In this document: positions 35,220 to 42,956 of the stretch, in pieces
Layout: every line of letters starts with the position of its first letter
Position numbering within the stretch: position 1 is the first letter of the stretch
From: an uncultured Aquimarina sp.
Lineage (GTDB): Bacteria; Bacteroidota; Bacteroidia; Flavobacteriales; Flavobacteriaceae
Assembly: GCF_947500065.1 (NCBI RefSeq)
Contig: NZ_CANMQT010000006.1
Coordinates: 1-60,214 of the forward strand
DNA length: 60,214 nucleotides
Direction of reading: 5' to 3'
Notes under the pieces: model-generated
Databases searched by the model: none
What the model was told of the DNA's origin: nothing
What the model saw: only the letters and a program-made list of their open reading frames with translations
Made by a program: the position numbers and the translations under genes

Positions 35220-35467
35220 CTCTTATCTTTAAGATGTAGATATGGTTATTTACGAATACACTATAGGAAAAGCCGAAATGATATTTTCATAAATATTCTA
35301 CTCTAATCACTCATTATTTTTTATTTGATGATTTAGGGATTGTATAATATCTTCTATGTTAAGCCTTGGTTTTATCCATTTATTTATGTTTTTAAAAAAG
35401 AATATAGAAAAACTTGAATAGAATCAGATAATTATAGGATACTGTTCCATTTAAGAATTATATAAAT

Positions 35468-35475
35468 TACCTTTG
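35468..35475 (+). promoter_or_regulatory. Bacteroidetes -7 box (TACCTTTG) upstream of ribB
   Basis: This is an exact TAnnTTTG match 25 bases before the start codon. The 280-bp gap before the gene otherwise shows only a small frame without start on the minus strand. Confidence 0.55.
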
Positions 35476-35500
35476 CTACCAAATTAAGAATCGCATAGTT

Positions 35501-36652
35501 ATGTCACAGGTTACGGAGACCCAAAACAAATTAAAATTGAATACTATACAAGAAGCTATTGAAGATATTCGTCAAGGTAAGGTGATTATCGTTGTCGATG
35601 ATGAAGATAGAGAAAATGAAGGAGATTTTTTAGCTGCAGCTGAGAAGGTAACTCCGGAAATGATCAACTTTATGGCGACACATGGACGAGGATTAATTTG
35701 TACTCCGATTACAGAGCAACGTTGTGAAGACCTGAAATTAAATATGATGGTGGATAACAATACTGATCCTATGGAAACCGCTTTTACAATTTCTGTAGAT
35801 CTAAAAGGAGATGGTGTGACAACTGGTATCTCTGCAAGTGATCGTGCTAAGACAGTTTTGGCATTAACCAATCCTGATACTAAATCACATGAACTAGCTA
35901 GACCTGGTCATATTTTTCCATTGAAAGCTAAACAAGGAGGAGTTCTAAGAAGAACTGGGCATACAGAAGCAGCAATTGATTTTGCTAGATTGGCAGGATT
36001 AAAACCGGCAGGGGTCATTGTAGAGATAATGAATGAAGATGGCACAATGGCACGGCTCCCTCAATTATTGGAGGTTGCTAAAAAATATGATCTTAAGTTA
36101 GTATCTATTGAAGATTTGGTAGCGTATCGAATGCAACATGATTCGCTTATCGAGAAGAAAGAAGATTTCGATTTGGTGACTCGTTTTGGAACTTATAGAC
36201 TAAGAGCATATCAGCAAACCACCAATAACCAAATTCATATAGCATTAACTAAGGGAAGTTGGTCAGATAATGAACCTGTTTTAACACGTATTAATTCTAC
36301 ATTGTTTAATAATGACATCTTAGGTACATTGACAAATAATGCCGATAAGCGATTAGATGCTATGTTTACCCGTATTAATAAAGAAGGTAAAGGAGCTGTT
36401 GTTTTTATCAATCAGGAAAGCCAGTCATTTAATCTTCTTAATCGTTTAAAAGGTTTAAAAGAAGTACAAACCGGAGAAGAAGTAGTTAAAGCACCAAAAA
36501 TAGTTATGGATACCAAAGATTTTGGTATAGGAGCTCAGATTCTTCATGATCTTAATATTCATAAACTACGATTGGTATCCAATACCGTGCAACAAAAACG
36601 TGTTGGTATGATAGGATACGGATTAGAAATAGTAGAATATGTAAACTATTAG
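35501..36652 (+). CDS. ribB: 3,4-dihydroxy-2-butanone-4-phosphate synthase with degenerate GTP cyclohydrolase II domain
   Basis: This encodes 383 residues. The N-terminal 215 residues are a good RibB: VDDEDRENEGDF, ATHGRGLICTPITE, the TGISASDRAKT motif and HTEAAIDFARLAGL. It turns ribulose 5-phosphate into the four-carbon unit of riboflavin. The C-terminal 165 residues follow the RibA fold, but the zinc and catalytic motif region (GECLTGDxxGSxxCDCG in active enzymes) reads INSTLFNNDILGTLTNNADK, without any of the three zinc Cys. The second domain should therefore be inactive as a cyclohydrolase, and a separate RibA is needed. The gene is convergent with the DegT aminotransferase. Confidence 0.92.
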   Translation: MSQVTETQNKLKLNTIQEAIEDIRQGKVIIVVDDEDRENEGDFLAAAEKVTPEMINFMATHGRGLICTPITEQRCEDLKLNMMVDNNTDPMETAFTISVDLKGDGVTTGISASDRAKTVLALTNPDTKSHELARPGHIFPLKAKQGGVLRRTGHTEAAIDFARLAGLKPAGVIVEIMNEDGTMARLPQLLEVAKKYDLKLVSIEDLVAYRMQHDSLIEKKEDFDLVTRFGTYRLRAYQQTTNNQIHIALTKGSWSDNEPVLTRINSTLFNNDILGTLTNNADKRLDAMFTRINKEGKGAVVFINQESQSFNLLNRLKGLKEVQTGEEVVKAPKIVMDTKDFGIGAQILHDLNIHKLRLVSNTVQQKRVGMIGYGLEIVEYVNY

Positions 36653-36661
36653 TAAATAGTT

Positions 36662-37852
36662 TTATAAAATACTCTGAAGAGCTTCAATCATTTTTGAGGC
36701 TCTTTCTTTTACTTCTATTTCTGACCAACCTACTTTTATCAAACACGAGATAGTTTTTCCCATCCAGGCGTCACTGGAATCAAAAGATTGATTGTTTTTT
36801 TGAAGTCCTGTTTTTTGTTCTTGAGAAAGCCTATTTAATGATTTTGGTTCTAATAAATGATCCCATTTCTTATAGTAATGCCAGTTATTATCAAACCAAT
36901 AAAAACAAGCGTCTACTCCATGTTCGCCAAGAGCTTTATGTCCTTTTCTGGCTAAATCTTCATTAGGAAGAAATATGCTTAAAAAAGCATAGCTTTCTAC
37001 TCCAGTTTCAGGAACTCTTCTAAAAGAAATCTGAGGTATTGAGGATAGAGCATTCCTTAGGACAGTGTAGTTTTTTTCCTGGATTGTTAGCGTTTGATCT
37101 AACTTTCTTAATTGAGCAATTCCTACGGCGGCATTTAATTCAGAAAGTCTATAGTTATACCCTAAAAAAGGATGTGTTTCGGCTCCTCGATCATTACCGA
37201 TATGATCATGTCCGTGATCTTGATACTTATCAGCATTCTCTGCGTATATTTTAGAATTGGTAATCAATCCACCGCCTTCACCACAGGTAACTGTTTTTAC
37301 ATAATCAAATGAAAAACACCCTAGATCTCCATAACTACCAAGAGGTTTACCATCATAAGTTCCTCCAATTGCTTGGCATGCATCTTCTAGTAGAACTAGA
37401 TTATGTTCATTACAGATTGCTTTTAAAGCTTTAAGATCTGCCATAGAACCGCACATATGTACAGGCATAACTGCTTTAGTTTTCGTGGTAATTGCAGCCT
37501 TTACAGCTTTCGGATCCAGAGTCAGCGTATCATCTATATCACACAATATAGGAGTAGCCCCAACAGATAATATTGCTTCAAAACTCGCCACAAAGGTAAA
37601 AGTAGGCATGATTACTTCATCACCGGATCCAATACCAGCAGAAGCTAATGCAACAGTTAATGCTGCAGTTCCACTTGATACAACTTGTGCATATTCTGTT
37701 TGCATTCTTGCGGCTAAATCTCTTTCTAGTTCCAAGGCCTTATGATGTCCATTTCGATTACCATCAAAACCATAGCGCATTAAAACTCCATTATCTAATA
37801 CGTCTTGAACTTCTTTTTTTTCTTCAGCTCCAAATAGCTCGAATCCTGGCAT
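36662..37852 (-). CDS. DegT/DnrJ/EryC1/StrS family sugar aminotransferase
   Basis: This encodes 396 residues, cytoplasmic. Family motifs are clear: SSGTAALTVALASAGIGSGD, MPTFTFVAS, LEDACQAIGGTYDG, and the PLP Lys in SFDYVKTVTCGEGGG near residue 190. YRLSELNAAVGIAQL follows. These enzymes transfer an amino group to nucleotide-linked keto-sugars for cell-surface glycans, or convert similar keto substrates. The C-terminal region has FYWFDNNWHYYKKWDHLL, which is unlike the standard family end and may define a sub-branch. No other sugar-biosynthesis genes adjoin it, so the substrate is unknown. Confidence 0.9.
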   Translation of the reverse strand: MPGFELFGAEEKKEVQDVLDNGVLMRYGFDGNRNGHHKALELERDLAARMQTEYAQVVSSGTAALTVALASAGIGSGDEVIMPTFTFVASFEAILSVGATPILCDIDDTLTLDPKAVKAAITTKTKAVMPVHMCGSMADLKALKAICNEHNLVLLEDACQAIGGTYDGKPLGSYGDLGCFSFDYVKTVTCGEGGGLITNSKIYAENADKYQDHGHDHIGNDRGAETHPFLGYNYRLSELNAAVGIAQLRKLDQTLTIQEKNYTVLRNALSSIPQISFRRVPETGVESYAFLSIFLPNEDLARKGHKALGEHGVDACFYWFDNNWHYYKKWDHLLEPKSLNRLSQEQKTGLQKNNQSFDSSDAWMGKTISCLIKVGWSEIEVKERASKMIEALQSIL

Positions 37853-37870
37853 AGGTACAGTGTTAAATTA

Positions 37871-37906
37871 AAAACTCTTTCCGGCAAAAATACCGAAAAG
37901 AGTTTT
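37871..37906. terminator. Hairpin between two minus-strand genes
   Basis: AAAACTCTTT pairs with AAAGAGTTTT across a 16-nt loop that can itself pair partly (CCGG/TACCG). It lies between the DegT gene start and the thioredoxin-like gene end, so it should terminate the unit upstream on the minus strand. Confidence 0.65.
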
Positions 37907-37936
37907 GATTATATATGGTGTTACTTATCTTTTTAC

Positions 37937-38392
37937 TTAGTAATTATCAATAATCATTGTAACAAAACTAAAATATCTAGAAGGATCTCTAAGAGAAGAA
38001 CTATAAGAACCTTGGTTACCAAGCACTTTACCTTTATGGTTTAAAGCAATTATATTAGGGAAACCACCTTTCTTGTTATATTTACTTAATAATTTTTTAT
38101 TCGCTTTTAATTGTTCCTCAGAAATTATATCCATTCTTCTGGGAATATCTACTTTTAATAAAATTAACCTTTGCGATAGCTTCTTAAATCTTTCAGTAGC
38201 AAAAAAATCTTCTTGAAGCATAATACAAGGAGCACACCAGTCACTACCTGTAAAATACATAAGAATTGGTTTTTCTGCCTCTTTTGAAATTTCTTTAGCA
38301 GTTTCAAAATCTGTTAACCAGTATAATTCACGCTTTTGAGAAAATACAACTGTGGTAACTATTAATGATAAAAACAGAACTATTTTTTTCAT
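37937..38392 (-). CDS. Secreted thioredoxin-like protein
   Basis: This encodes 151 residues with a signal peptide (to about residue 18, VVFSQK). The thioredoxin fold carries FTGSDWCAPCIMLQ with an active-site CAPC near residue 52-55, followed by a charged helix and a GFPNIIALNHKGK cis-Pro strand near 115. This resembles periplasmic thioredoxin-like proteins (thioredoxin_7 type) that keep envelope proteins reduced. A dedicated partner is not next to it; the nitroreductase gene lies upstream with a 69-bp gap. Confidence 0.88.
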   Translation of the reverse strand: MKKIVLFLSLIVTTVVFSQKRELYWLTDFETAKEISKEAEKPILMYFTGSDWCAPCIMLQEDFFATERFKKLSQRLILLKVDIPRRMDIISEEQLKANKKLLSKYNKKGGFPNIIALNHKGKVLGNQGSYSSSLRDPSRYFSFVTMIIDNY

Positions 38393-38461
38393 TTTAATTA
38401 AGTTTGGGTATTACAAAAATATAATATTTTTTATATACCAAATATCTTGCCAAGTGTTTGA

Positions 38462-39091
38462 TTATAAAATGATAACCGATTCGTTAATGGAGCGTCTTAC
38501 TTTTTTGAAATCAGCAAACATATCATCATCTGCACGATATCCTATTGGTAGTACTAATACAGAAGTAAGTCCACGTTGTGTAAGATTAAGAACTTCATCA
38601 TACTTTTCGGGGATAAAACCTTCCATTGGGCAAGCATCTATTTTTTCAGTAGCGCATACTGTTAATAAATTCCCCATAGCTAAATAGGCTTGCTTGGCTG
38701 CCCAATTGGAAATCTCATTTGCAGGCTTATTTTTAAAAGAATCTATAAGTTGTTCTTTAAAGGGTTTAAGCACTTCTTCAGAGGTATTTCTAATCGCTTT
38801 TACATTATCAAAATACTTGGTAATATATTCTTCGCCAACAGTATTTTCAATACAAAAAACTAGTACATGAGATGCATCTGCTACTTGTTGTTGGTTCCAT
38901 GAATGTTGAGTAAGTTCTTTTTGAACTTCCTTGTTATGTAGTACAACTAATTTGAGCGGTTGTAATCCATAAGAAGTAGCGGTGAGGTTAAATGCCTCTG
39001 TAAGTATATTTATTTTCTCTTCAGGGAGTGTACGAGTATTATCAAATTTTTTTGTCGCATATCGCCATTGTAGACTTTCAATAATTTCCAT
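38462..39091 (-). CDS. Nitroreductase family NAD(P)H oxidoreductase
   Basis: This encodes 209 residues, cytoplasmic, FMN-binding. The fold is shown by LQWRYATKKFDNTRTLPEEK at the start, ATSYGLQPLKLVVLHN in the early core and GLTSVLVLPIGYRADDD at the C-terminal end. NfsB-type enzymes reduce nitro compounds, quinones or pteridines with NAD(P)H. The physiological substrate cannot be told. The neighbours do not help. Confidence 0.92.
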   Translation of the reverse strand: MEIIESLQWRYATKKFDNTRTLPEEKINILTEAFNLTATSYGLQPLKLVVLHNKEVQKELTQHSWNQQQVADASHVLVFCIENTVGEEYITKYFDNVKAIRNTSEEVLKPFKEQLIDSFKNKPANEISNWAAKQAYLAMGNLLTVCATEKIDACPMEGFIPEKYDEVLNLTQRGLTSVLVLPIGYRADDDMFADFKKVRRSINESVIIL

Positions 39092-39181
39092 TCCAATTTT
39101 TTAAAAATATGCCACAAAGATACAGGTATAACAGGTATCTTTATTCATTAAACTGATAAGAAAAAACTATATCACTATTGT

Positions 39182-39580
39182 ATGAATATTATAGATGAAT
39201 TAATCAAAAAATCAGAAACTAGAATCTTTAAAGCAGTTTTTCCTAATACAACTAATCATTATGAAACATTATTCGGAGGAACGGCATTACAGCTTATGGA
39301 CGAGGTTTCTTTTATATGCGCTACTCGTTTTAGTAGAAAAAAGGTAGTAACGATTTCTACCGGTAAAATAGATTTTGAAAAACCCATTCCAGAAGGAACT
39401 ATTATAGAACTTGTAGCTAAAGTCCAAGAAGTAGGTAGAACCAGTTGTATGGTAAAAGTGGATATTTATAAAGAAGAAATGTATAATTATGATCGTGAGA
39501 TAGCTGTTTCTGGAATGTTCAAGTTTGTTGCTATTGATAATGATAAAAAACCTATTCCGATTATAGATAATAAAGTATAA
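39182..39580 (+). CDS. Acyl-CoA thioesterase (hotdog fold)
   Basis: This encodes 132 residues, cytoplasmic. The hotdog fold with LFGGTALQLMDEVSFICATRF near residue 29-49 supplies the conserved Asp-Glu region of YciA/BFIT-type thioesterases; KIDFEKPIPEGTIIELVAKV follows. The enzyme hydrolyses acyl-CoA to free acid and CoA. The N-terminus starts directly into the fold, so the ATG chosen is likely right. It is a single-gene unit followed by an intergenic palindromic repeat. Confidence 0.9.
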   Translation: MNIIDELIKKSETRIFKAVFPNTTNHYETLFGGTALQLMDEVSFICATRFSRKKVVTISTGKIDFEKPIPEGTIIELVAKVQEVGRTSCMVKVDIYKEEMYNYDREIAVSGMFKFVAIDNDKKPIPIIDNKV

Positions 39581-39619
39581 AAAGAGAGAGCTAAAAAATA
39601 TTATTATTATTATGAATAT

Positions 39620-39690
39620 GTCACATTGAGCGGAGTCGAAATGTATTAAGTATCGGTATGCGTTATTTCTCGACTCCGCTCGAAAATGAC
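39620..39690. repeat. Palindromic intergenic repeat element
   Basis: The left arm (39620-39643) and the right arm (39665-39690) are inverted copies around a core GAGCGGAGTCGA/TCGACTCCGCTC, with GTCA and TGAC at the ends. I recall repeats with this core between genes in many flavobacterial genomes, often in convergent gaps as here (thioesterase against nhaC). It can form a hairpin in RNA from either strand. Its copy number cannot be judged from the window. Confidence 0.75.
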
Positions 39691-39739
39691 GGAGAAATCA
39701 ATTTTTTATACCGTCTTGTGTAATTTTAAAAAGAAGGTT

Positions 39740-41224
39740 TTATTTATCTCCTAACTGTTTAATCTTTATTCTGAAAGCTGCGAAAAGTAATGTAGTAAAA
39801 GGGCTTAGCCAATTGAAGATTGCAAAAAAGAAATAATCTACAACCGGAACGCCTAAAACACCACTTTGATAAGCTCCACAGGTATTCCAAGGAACTAAAA
39901 CTGAAGTTACAGTTCCAGAATCTTCTAATGTTCTACTTAAGTTTTCAGGAGCAAGACCCTTGTCTTTAAATGCTTTTGCGTACATTCTTCCTGGTACTAC
40001 AATAGCCAAATATTGATCAGAAGCTGTTAAGTTTAAAGCAAGACAACTGGCAACAGTACTAGCAAATAACCCAAATACAGAATCAAACATGCTTAATAAA
40101 GCTTTGCTAATTCTGGCAAGTGCTCCAATAGCATCCATAACGCCACCAAAGACCATAGCGCAAACGATTAGCCAAATAGTGCCTAACATTCCAGACATTC
40201 CACCAGCTGTGAATAAGTCATTCAATTCTTTACTAGAAGTTTCTACAGCTGTGTCCACGGTCATTGCTTTCATAACTCCTTTATAGGCAGAGTTGAAATT
40301 CAGTGTTTCACTACCTGCGATATTCATTACAATTTCTGGTTGTGCTATTATTGCAGCAATAGCGCCCAGCAATGTACCAGCTAGTAAGGCAATTAAAGGT
40401 GGTGTTTTTTTTATGATAAGGCCAATCACGATTATTGGTACTATAAACAACCAAGGTGATATTGTAAATGCACTTTTTATAGCTTCTAGTTGCTCACCAA
40501 TTTCTGGAGTACCAGAAGTATCAAGTGTAAATCCTATGATGATAAATATAATAAGTGTAACAACTATTGTAGGTACCGTAGTGTATGTCATATACTTTAT
40601 ATGAGAAAACAACTCTCCTCCAGCCATGGCAGGCGCTAGGTTAGTGGTATCTGATAAAGGGGACATTTTATCACCAAAATATGCTCCTGAAATAACCGCA
40701 CCTGCAGTCATACCAAGAGAAATACCAAGTGTATCTCCAATTCCAATCAATGCGATACCTACGGTAGCGGACGTAGTCCAAGAACTACCAGTAGCTATAG
40801 ATATGATAGCACAGATAATTACGCAAGCCGGTAAAAAAATCGTAGGATTAAGAATTTGTAATCCGTAATAAATCATTGTGGGTATAATACCACTAATAAG
40901 CCAGGTTCCTGCTAATGATCCTACCATTAATAATATCAATAAAGCTCCCGTTGTAGATTTTACGTTGCGAGCAACTTCTTCCATCATTTGTTTGTAGGAT
41001 ACCTTATTGAAGAAACCTACTATTGCAGCCACTGCAGCACCAAGAAGCAATATAAATTGATTACTACCACTCAATGCATCATCTCCAAAAGCATAGTATA
41101 CATTATAGAATAACATCCCTACTAAGGCAAAAATCGGAATTAATGCTTCCCAAATGTTTAGTTCTTTGTTTTCAATAATTTCTTCGTTTTGGGGATCAGT
41201 AGGAGTGATGTTTTGGCTTTCCAT
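39740..41224 (-). CDS. nhaC: Na+/H+ antiporter NhaC family
   Basis: This encodes 494 residues with about 11-12 membrane helices, after a polar N-tail of some 25 residues. Motifs of NhaC are seen: GSSWTTSATVGIALIGIGD, GAVISGAYFGDKMSPLSDTT and LVPWNTCGAYQSGVLGVP. It exchanges sodium for protons, fitting a marine sodium-based physiology. The same window has a sodium/solute symporter. Upstream of the start, on the other side, lies the triple small-RNA array. Confidence 0.93.
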   Translation of the reverse strand: MESQNITPTDPQNEEIIENKELNIWEALIPIFALVGMLFYNVYYAFGDDALSGSNQFILLLGAAVAAIVGFFNKVSYKQMMEEVARNVKSTTGALLILLMVGSLAGTWLISGIIPTMIYYGLQILNPTIFLPACVIICAIISIATGSSWTTSATVGIALIGIGDTLGISLGMTAGAVISGAYFGDKMSPLSDTTNLAPAMAGGELFSHIKYMTYTTVPTIVVTLIIFIIIGFTLDTSGTPEIGEQLEAIKSAFTISPWLFIVPIIVIGLIIKKTPPLIALLAGTLLGAIAAIIAQPEIVMNIAGSETLNFNSAYKGVMKAMTVDTAVETSSKELNDLFTAGGMSGMLGTIWLIVCAMVFGGVMDAIGALARISKALLSMFDSVFGLFASTVASCLALNLTASDQYLAIVVPGRMYAKAFKDKGLAPENLSRTLEDSGTVTSVLVPWNTCGAYQSGVLGVPVVDYFFFAIFNWLSPFTTLLFAAFRIKIKQLGDK

Positions 41225-41346
41225 ATATAGTATTCGAAATTTTATTGGTGTAATGTTACGATATTAATAAAATTTATGCAACGTATTCTCCTCGTTTAAT
41301 TATAAAATTAATTCGTTGATTTTATAATAAATAGTATAGATGTGTT

Positions 41347-41434
41347 TTTTATCGTTGTTTATTGCTTTTTGTCGATTGTGTAATGTATATTTGTTTATGG
41401 ATTTTTGTGAAAGCACTAAGTTGAAATATCTTTG
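41347..41434 (+). promoter_or_regulatory. Control region of small RNA unit 1
   Basis: Two TCG-centred direct repeats (TTATCGTTG and TTGTCGATTG, TCG at 41352 and 41372) are 20 bp apart. A -7 box TATCTTTG lies at 41427-41434, 55 bp after the second TCG, and TTTG at 41404-41407 is 19 bp before it, a good -33 spacing. A second TATATTTG at 41386-41393 is an alternative -7 box. Confidence 0.6.
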
Positions 41435-41439
41435 AACCA

Positions 41440-41584
41440 TCAAAAGAAAGATATTAAGAAATTGAATATATATTGAAAGAGGAAAATTGGAATTGATTGT
41501 TTACGTTTTTTTGCCCCAACAAATTTAATTTCCCCCAAAGTTAAATTTGACAAATTATGAAGCCTCAGAAATGAGGCTTTTTTT
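41440..41584 (+). ncRNA. Candidate small RNA 1 of a tandem family
   Basis: The start is predicted about six bases past the -7 box; the end is the T tract of the terminator, giving about 145 nt. No credible open frame is present. The 5' half is A/U-rich; the 3' half holds GCCCCAAC and TCCCCCAAAG in an unstructured A/U setting. Its terminator shares the AAGCCTC/GAGGCTT stem with units 2 and 3. Function is unknown. Confidence 0.65.
41560..41584 (+). terminator. Terminator of small RNA 1
   Basis: An 8-bp stem AAGCCTCA/TGAGGCTT with a 4-nt loop is followed by a T run. Confidence 0.85.
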
Positions 41585-41670
41585 GTACACTGCATTGTAT
41601 ATTCTATTCAATAGGTTTATAAGAATCTTATTTTTTGTTAAAAATGATTAAAATTTAATAATTAAAGTAT

Positions 41671-41758
41671 TTTGTCGGTTAAAATTGTATTTAATCGATT
41701 ATTAAGAGATTTTTGACTCCTCAATTTCTATTAAAATATAGTGTATAGCTTACTTTTG
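41671..41758 (+). promoter_or_regulatory. Control region of small RNA unit 2
   Basis: Direct repeats TTTGTCGGTTA and TTAATCGATTA have their TCG at 41675 and 41695, 20 bp apart. The -7 box TACTTTTG is at 41751-41758, 56 bp after the second TCG, and is followed by AAGTGTG, as in unit 3. There is no TTG at the -33 position, so activation by a bound protein is likely. Confidence 0.65.
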
Positions 41759-41763
41759 AAGTG

Positions 41764-41907
41764 TGAAAAATAAGAGTTACTAATTAAATTAGTTTTAATG
41801 TTTCGCCCCCAAATAATTAGATAACTCCAAAATTTAGAGAACTAAACTTTTTTTGCCCAAATTAAATTTACCTACTAATAAGCCTCATACCCCAAGAGGC
41901 TTTTTTT
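41764..41907 (+). ncRNA. Candidate small RNA 2 of a tandem family
   Basis: Predicted length is about 144 nt. It carries AATTAGTTTTAATG in the 5' half, then GCCCCCAAAT, CTCCAAAA and GCCCAAAT, and a further CCCCAA in the terminator loop. No open frame of useful size is present. The layout matches unit 3 closely although most of the sequence has diverged, which points to selection on the C-rich motifs and the terminator. Confidence 0.68.
41880..41907 (+). terminator. Terminator of small RNA 2
   Basis: A 7-bp stem AAGCCTC/GAGGCTT with a C-rich 9-nt loop (ATACCCCAA) is followed by a T run. Confidence 0.85.
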
Positions 41908-42032
41908 ATGGAGTAGGTTTTCTCGATTCACTATATACTAACTAATAATCTCTCCTTAATTCGATTAGGAAAATTCTTATTCTAATATAGGTTTTAAACA
42001 TCAAAAATATTATTTTGTTTGTTAAAATGTAC

Positions 42033-42120
42033 TTTATCGATTAAATATGTTTTTTATCGATATTTCAAGTTTTTTGTGTGATCATTTTAGAGATGTTCTT
42101 AAGATGTCGGCGTACTTTTG
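42033..42120 (+). promoter_or_regulatory. Control region of small RNA unit 3
   Basis: Direct repeats TTTATCGATTAAA and TTTATCGATATTT have their TCG at 42037 and 42057, 20 bp apart. The -7 box TACTTTTG at 42113-42120 lies 56 bp after the second TCG, exactly as in unit 2. There is no -33 TTG. Both repeats contain the palindrome ATCGAT. Confidence 0.65.
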
Positions 42121-42125
42121 AAGTG

Positions 42126-42264
42126 TTGTTAATGATTGATATAAGTTGAATTAGTTTTTATGGTATTACCCAATACCAACATTAATTACCCCAAAATTGT
42201 AAATCGAATATTCCCCAAAATTTGATTTCCCTAAATAAAAAGCCTCTTGCCCAGAGGCTTTTTT
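42126..42264 (+). ncRNA. Candidate small RNA 3 of a tandem family
   Basis: Predicted length is about 139 nt. It has GAATTAGTTTTTATGG in the 5' half, as in unit 2, then TACCCAATACC, TACCCCAAAATTG, TTCCCCAAAATTTG and TTCCCTAAAT. The terminator stem is longer than in the other units. It ends 53 bases before the CPBP gene and could also act as its leader if the terminator is read through. Confidence 0.68.
42237..42264 (+). terminator. Terminator of small RNA 3
   Basis: An 11-bp stem AAAAAGCCTCT/AGAGGCTTTTT with a 5-nt loop TGCCC runs into T residues. Confidence 0.88.
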
Positions 42265-42317
42265 ATTTGTTAAAAAATAAATTGTTTCATTTTTTATGCG
42301 GAAATTAGTTCAAAATT

Positions 42318-42956
42318 ATGATCATGCAACCTACTTTCGCTCGTGGATTAGAGTTATTTTTTTTATTTGTATTACTACCTGTCAGTTTTTTATTTTCCTA
42401 CCCTAATTCGATAAAAGCAGGTTTAACAATTGCAGGTTTCCTTTATATATTAGTTCATCTTAGGAGATCAGGGTTTTTAAAAATAAAATTTCCGGATAAG
42501 TTATACTGGAAACCATTTTGGAAAGAGACAATAATTAAGCTAGCAATTATTATTGTTATTACAAGTTTATATGTTTTTTGGATAGCTCCTGATAAGTTAT
42601 TTTCAGTCCTTTTAAAGAAACCTATCTTGTGGGTGGTTATCTTATTTATTTACTCATTCTTATCCGTATGGCCACAAGAAATTATCTATAGAACTTTCTT
42701 TTACAATAGATACGAAAGCCTCATTAAAAATAAGTGGTTGTTTATTTTTATAAACGCAGTTCTTTTTTCATTAGCCCATATATTTTTAAGAAGTTTTTTG
42801 GTTCAATTGCTCACTTTTTTGGGAGGACTGTTATTTGCATTTACGTATCAGAGAACAAAATCTACAACTTTGGTATCTATAGAACATGCAATTTACGGAA
42901 ATTGGCTTTTCACGGTTGGAATGGGAGAGATGCTTGCGTTCCCATCAGTAGATTAA
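42318..42956 (+). CDS. CPBP family intramembrane protease-like protein
   Basis: This encodes 212 residues with six to seven membrane helices. The CPBP (Abi/Rce1-like) motifs are [17 protein letters not shown] near residue 118, [12 protein letters not shown] near 150 and SIEHAIYGN near 190. The family's first motif is EExxxR; here the first Glu is Gln (QEIIYR), so activity may be altered, though the second Glu, Arg and the two His remain. It follows the small RNA array and its 3' end overlaps the oppositely oriented rdgB gene by four bases. Confidence 0.88.
   Translation: MIMQPTFARGLELFFLFVLLPVSFLFSYPNSIKAGLTIAGFLYILVHLRRSGFLKIKFPDKLYWKPFWKETIIKLAIIIVITSLYVFWIAPDKLFSVLLKKPILWVVILFIYSFLSVWPQEIIYRTFFYNRYESLIKNKWLFIFINAVLFSLAHIFLRSFLVQLLTFLGGLLFAFTYQRTKSTTLVSIEHAIYGNWLFTVGMGEMLAFPSVD

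Noticed and set aside
35310..35440. Short minus-strand frame reading KNINKWIKPRLNIEDIIQSL before a stop
   Set aside because: It has no start codon and is under 40 codons; it could be a gene remnant, but nothing supports a family.
39596..39612. TTATTATTATTAT microsatellite next to the palindromic repeat
   Set aside because: It is a short simple repeat of the type expected in AT-rich DNA.
41345..42264. CRISPR array or simple tandem duplication as explanation for the repeated units
   Set aside because: Units are over 300 bp, strongly diverged, and only promoter, C-rich and terminator elements are shared; there are no short identical repeats with spacers.
41386..42264. Hidden small peptide genes in the three units
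   Set aside because: Frames are short, full of stops, and not conserved between the units.
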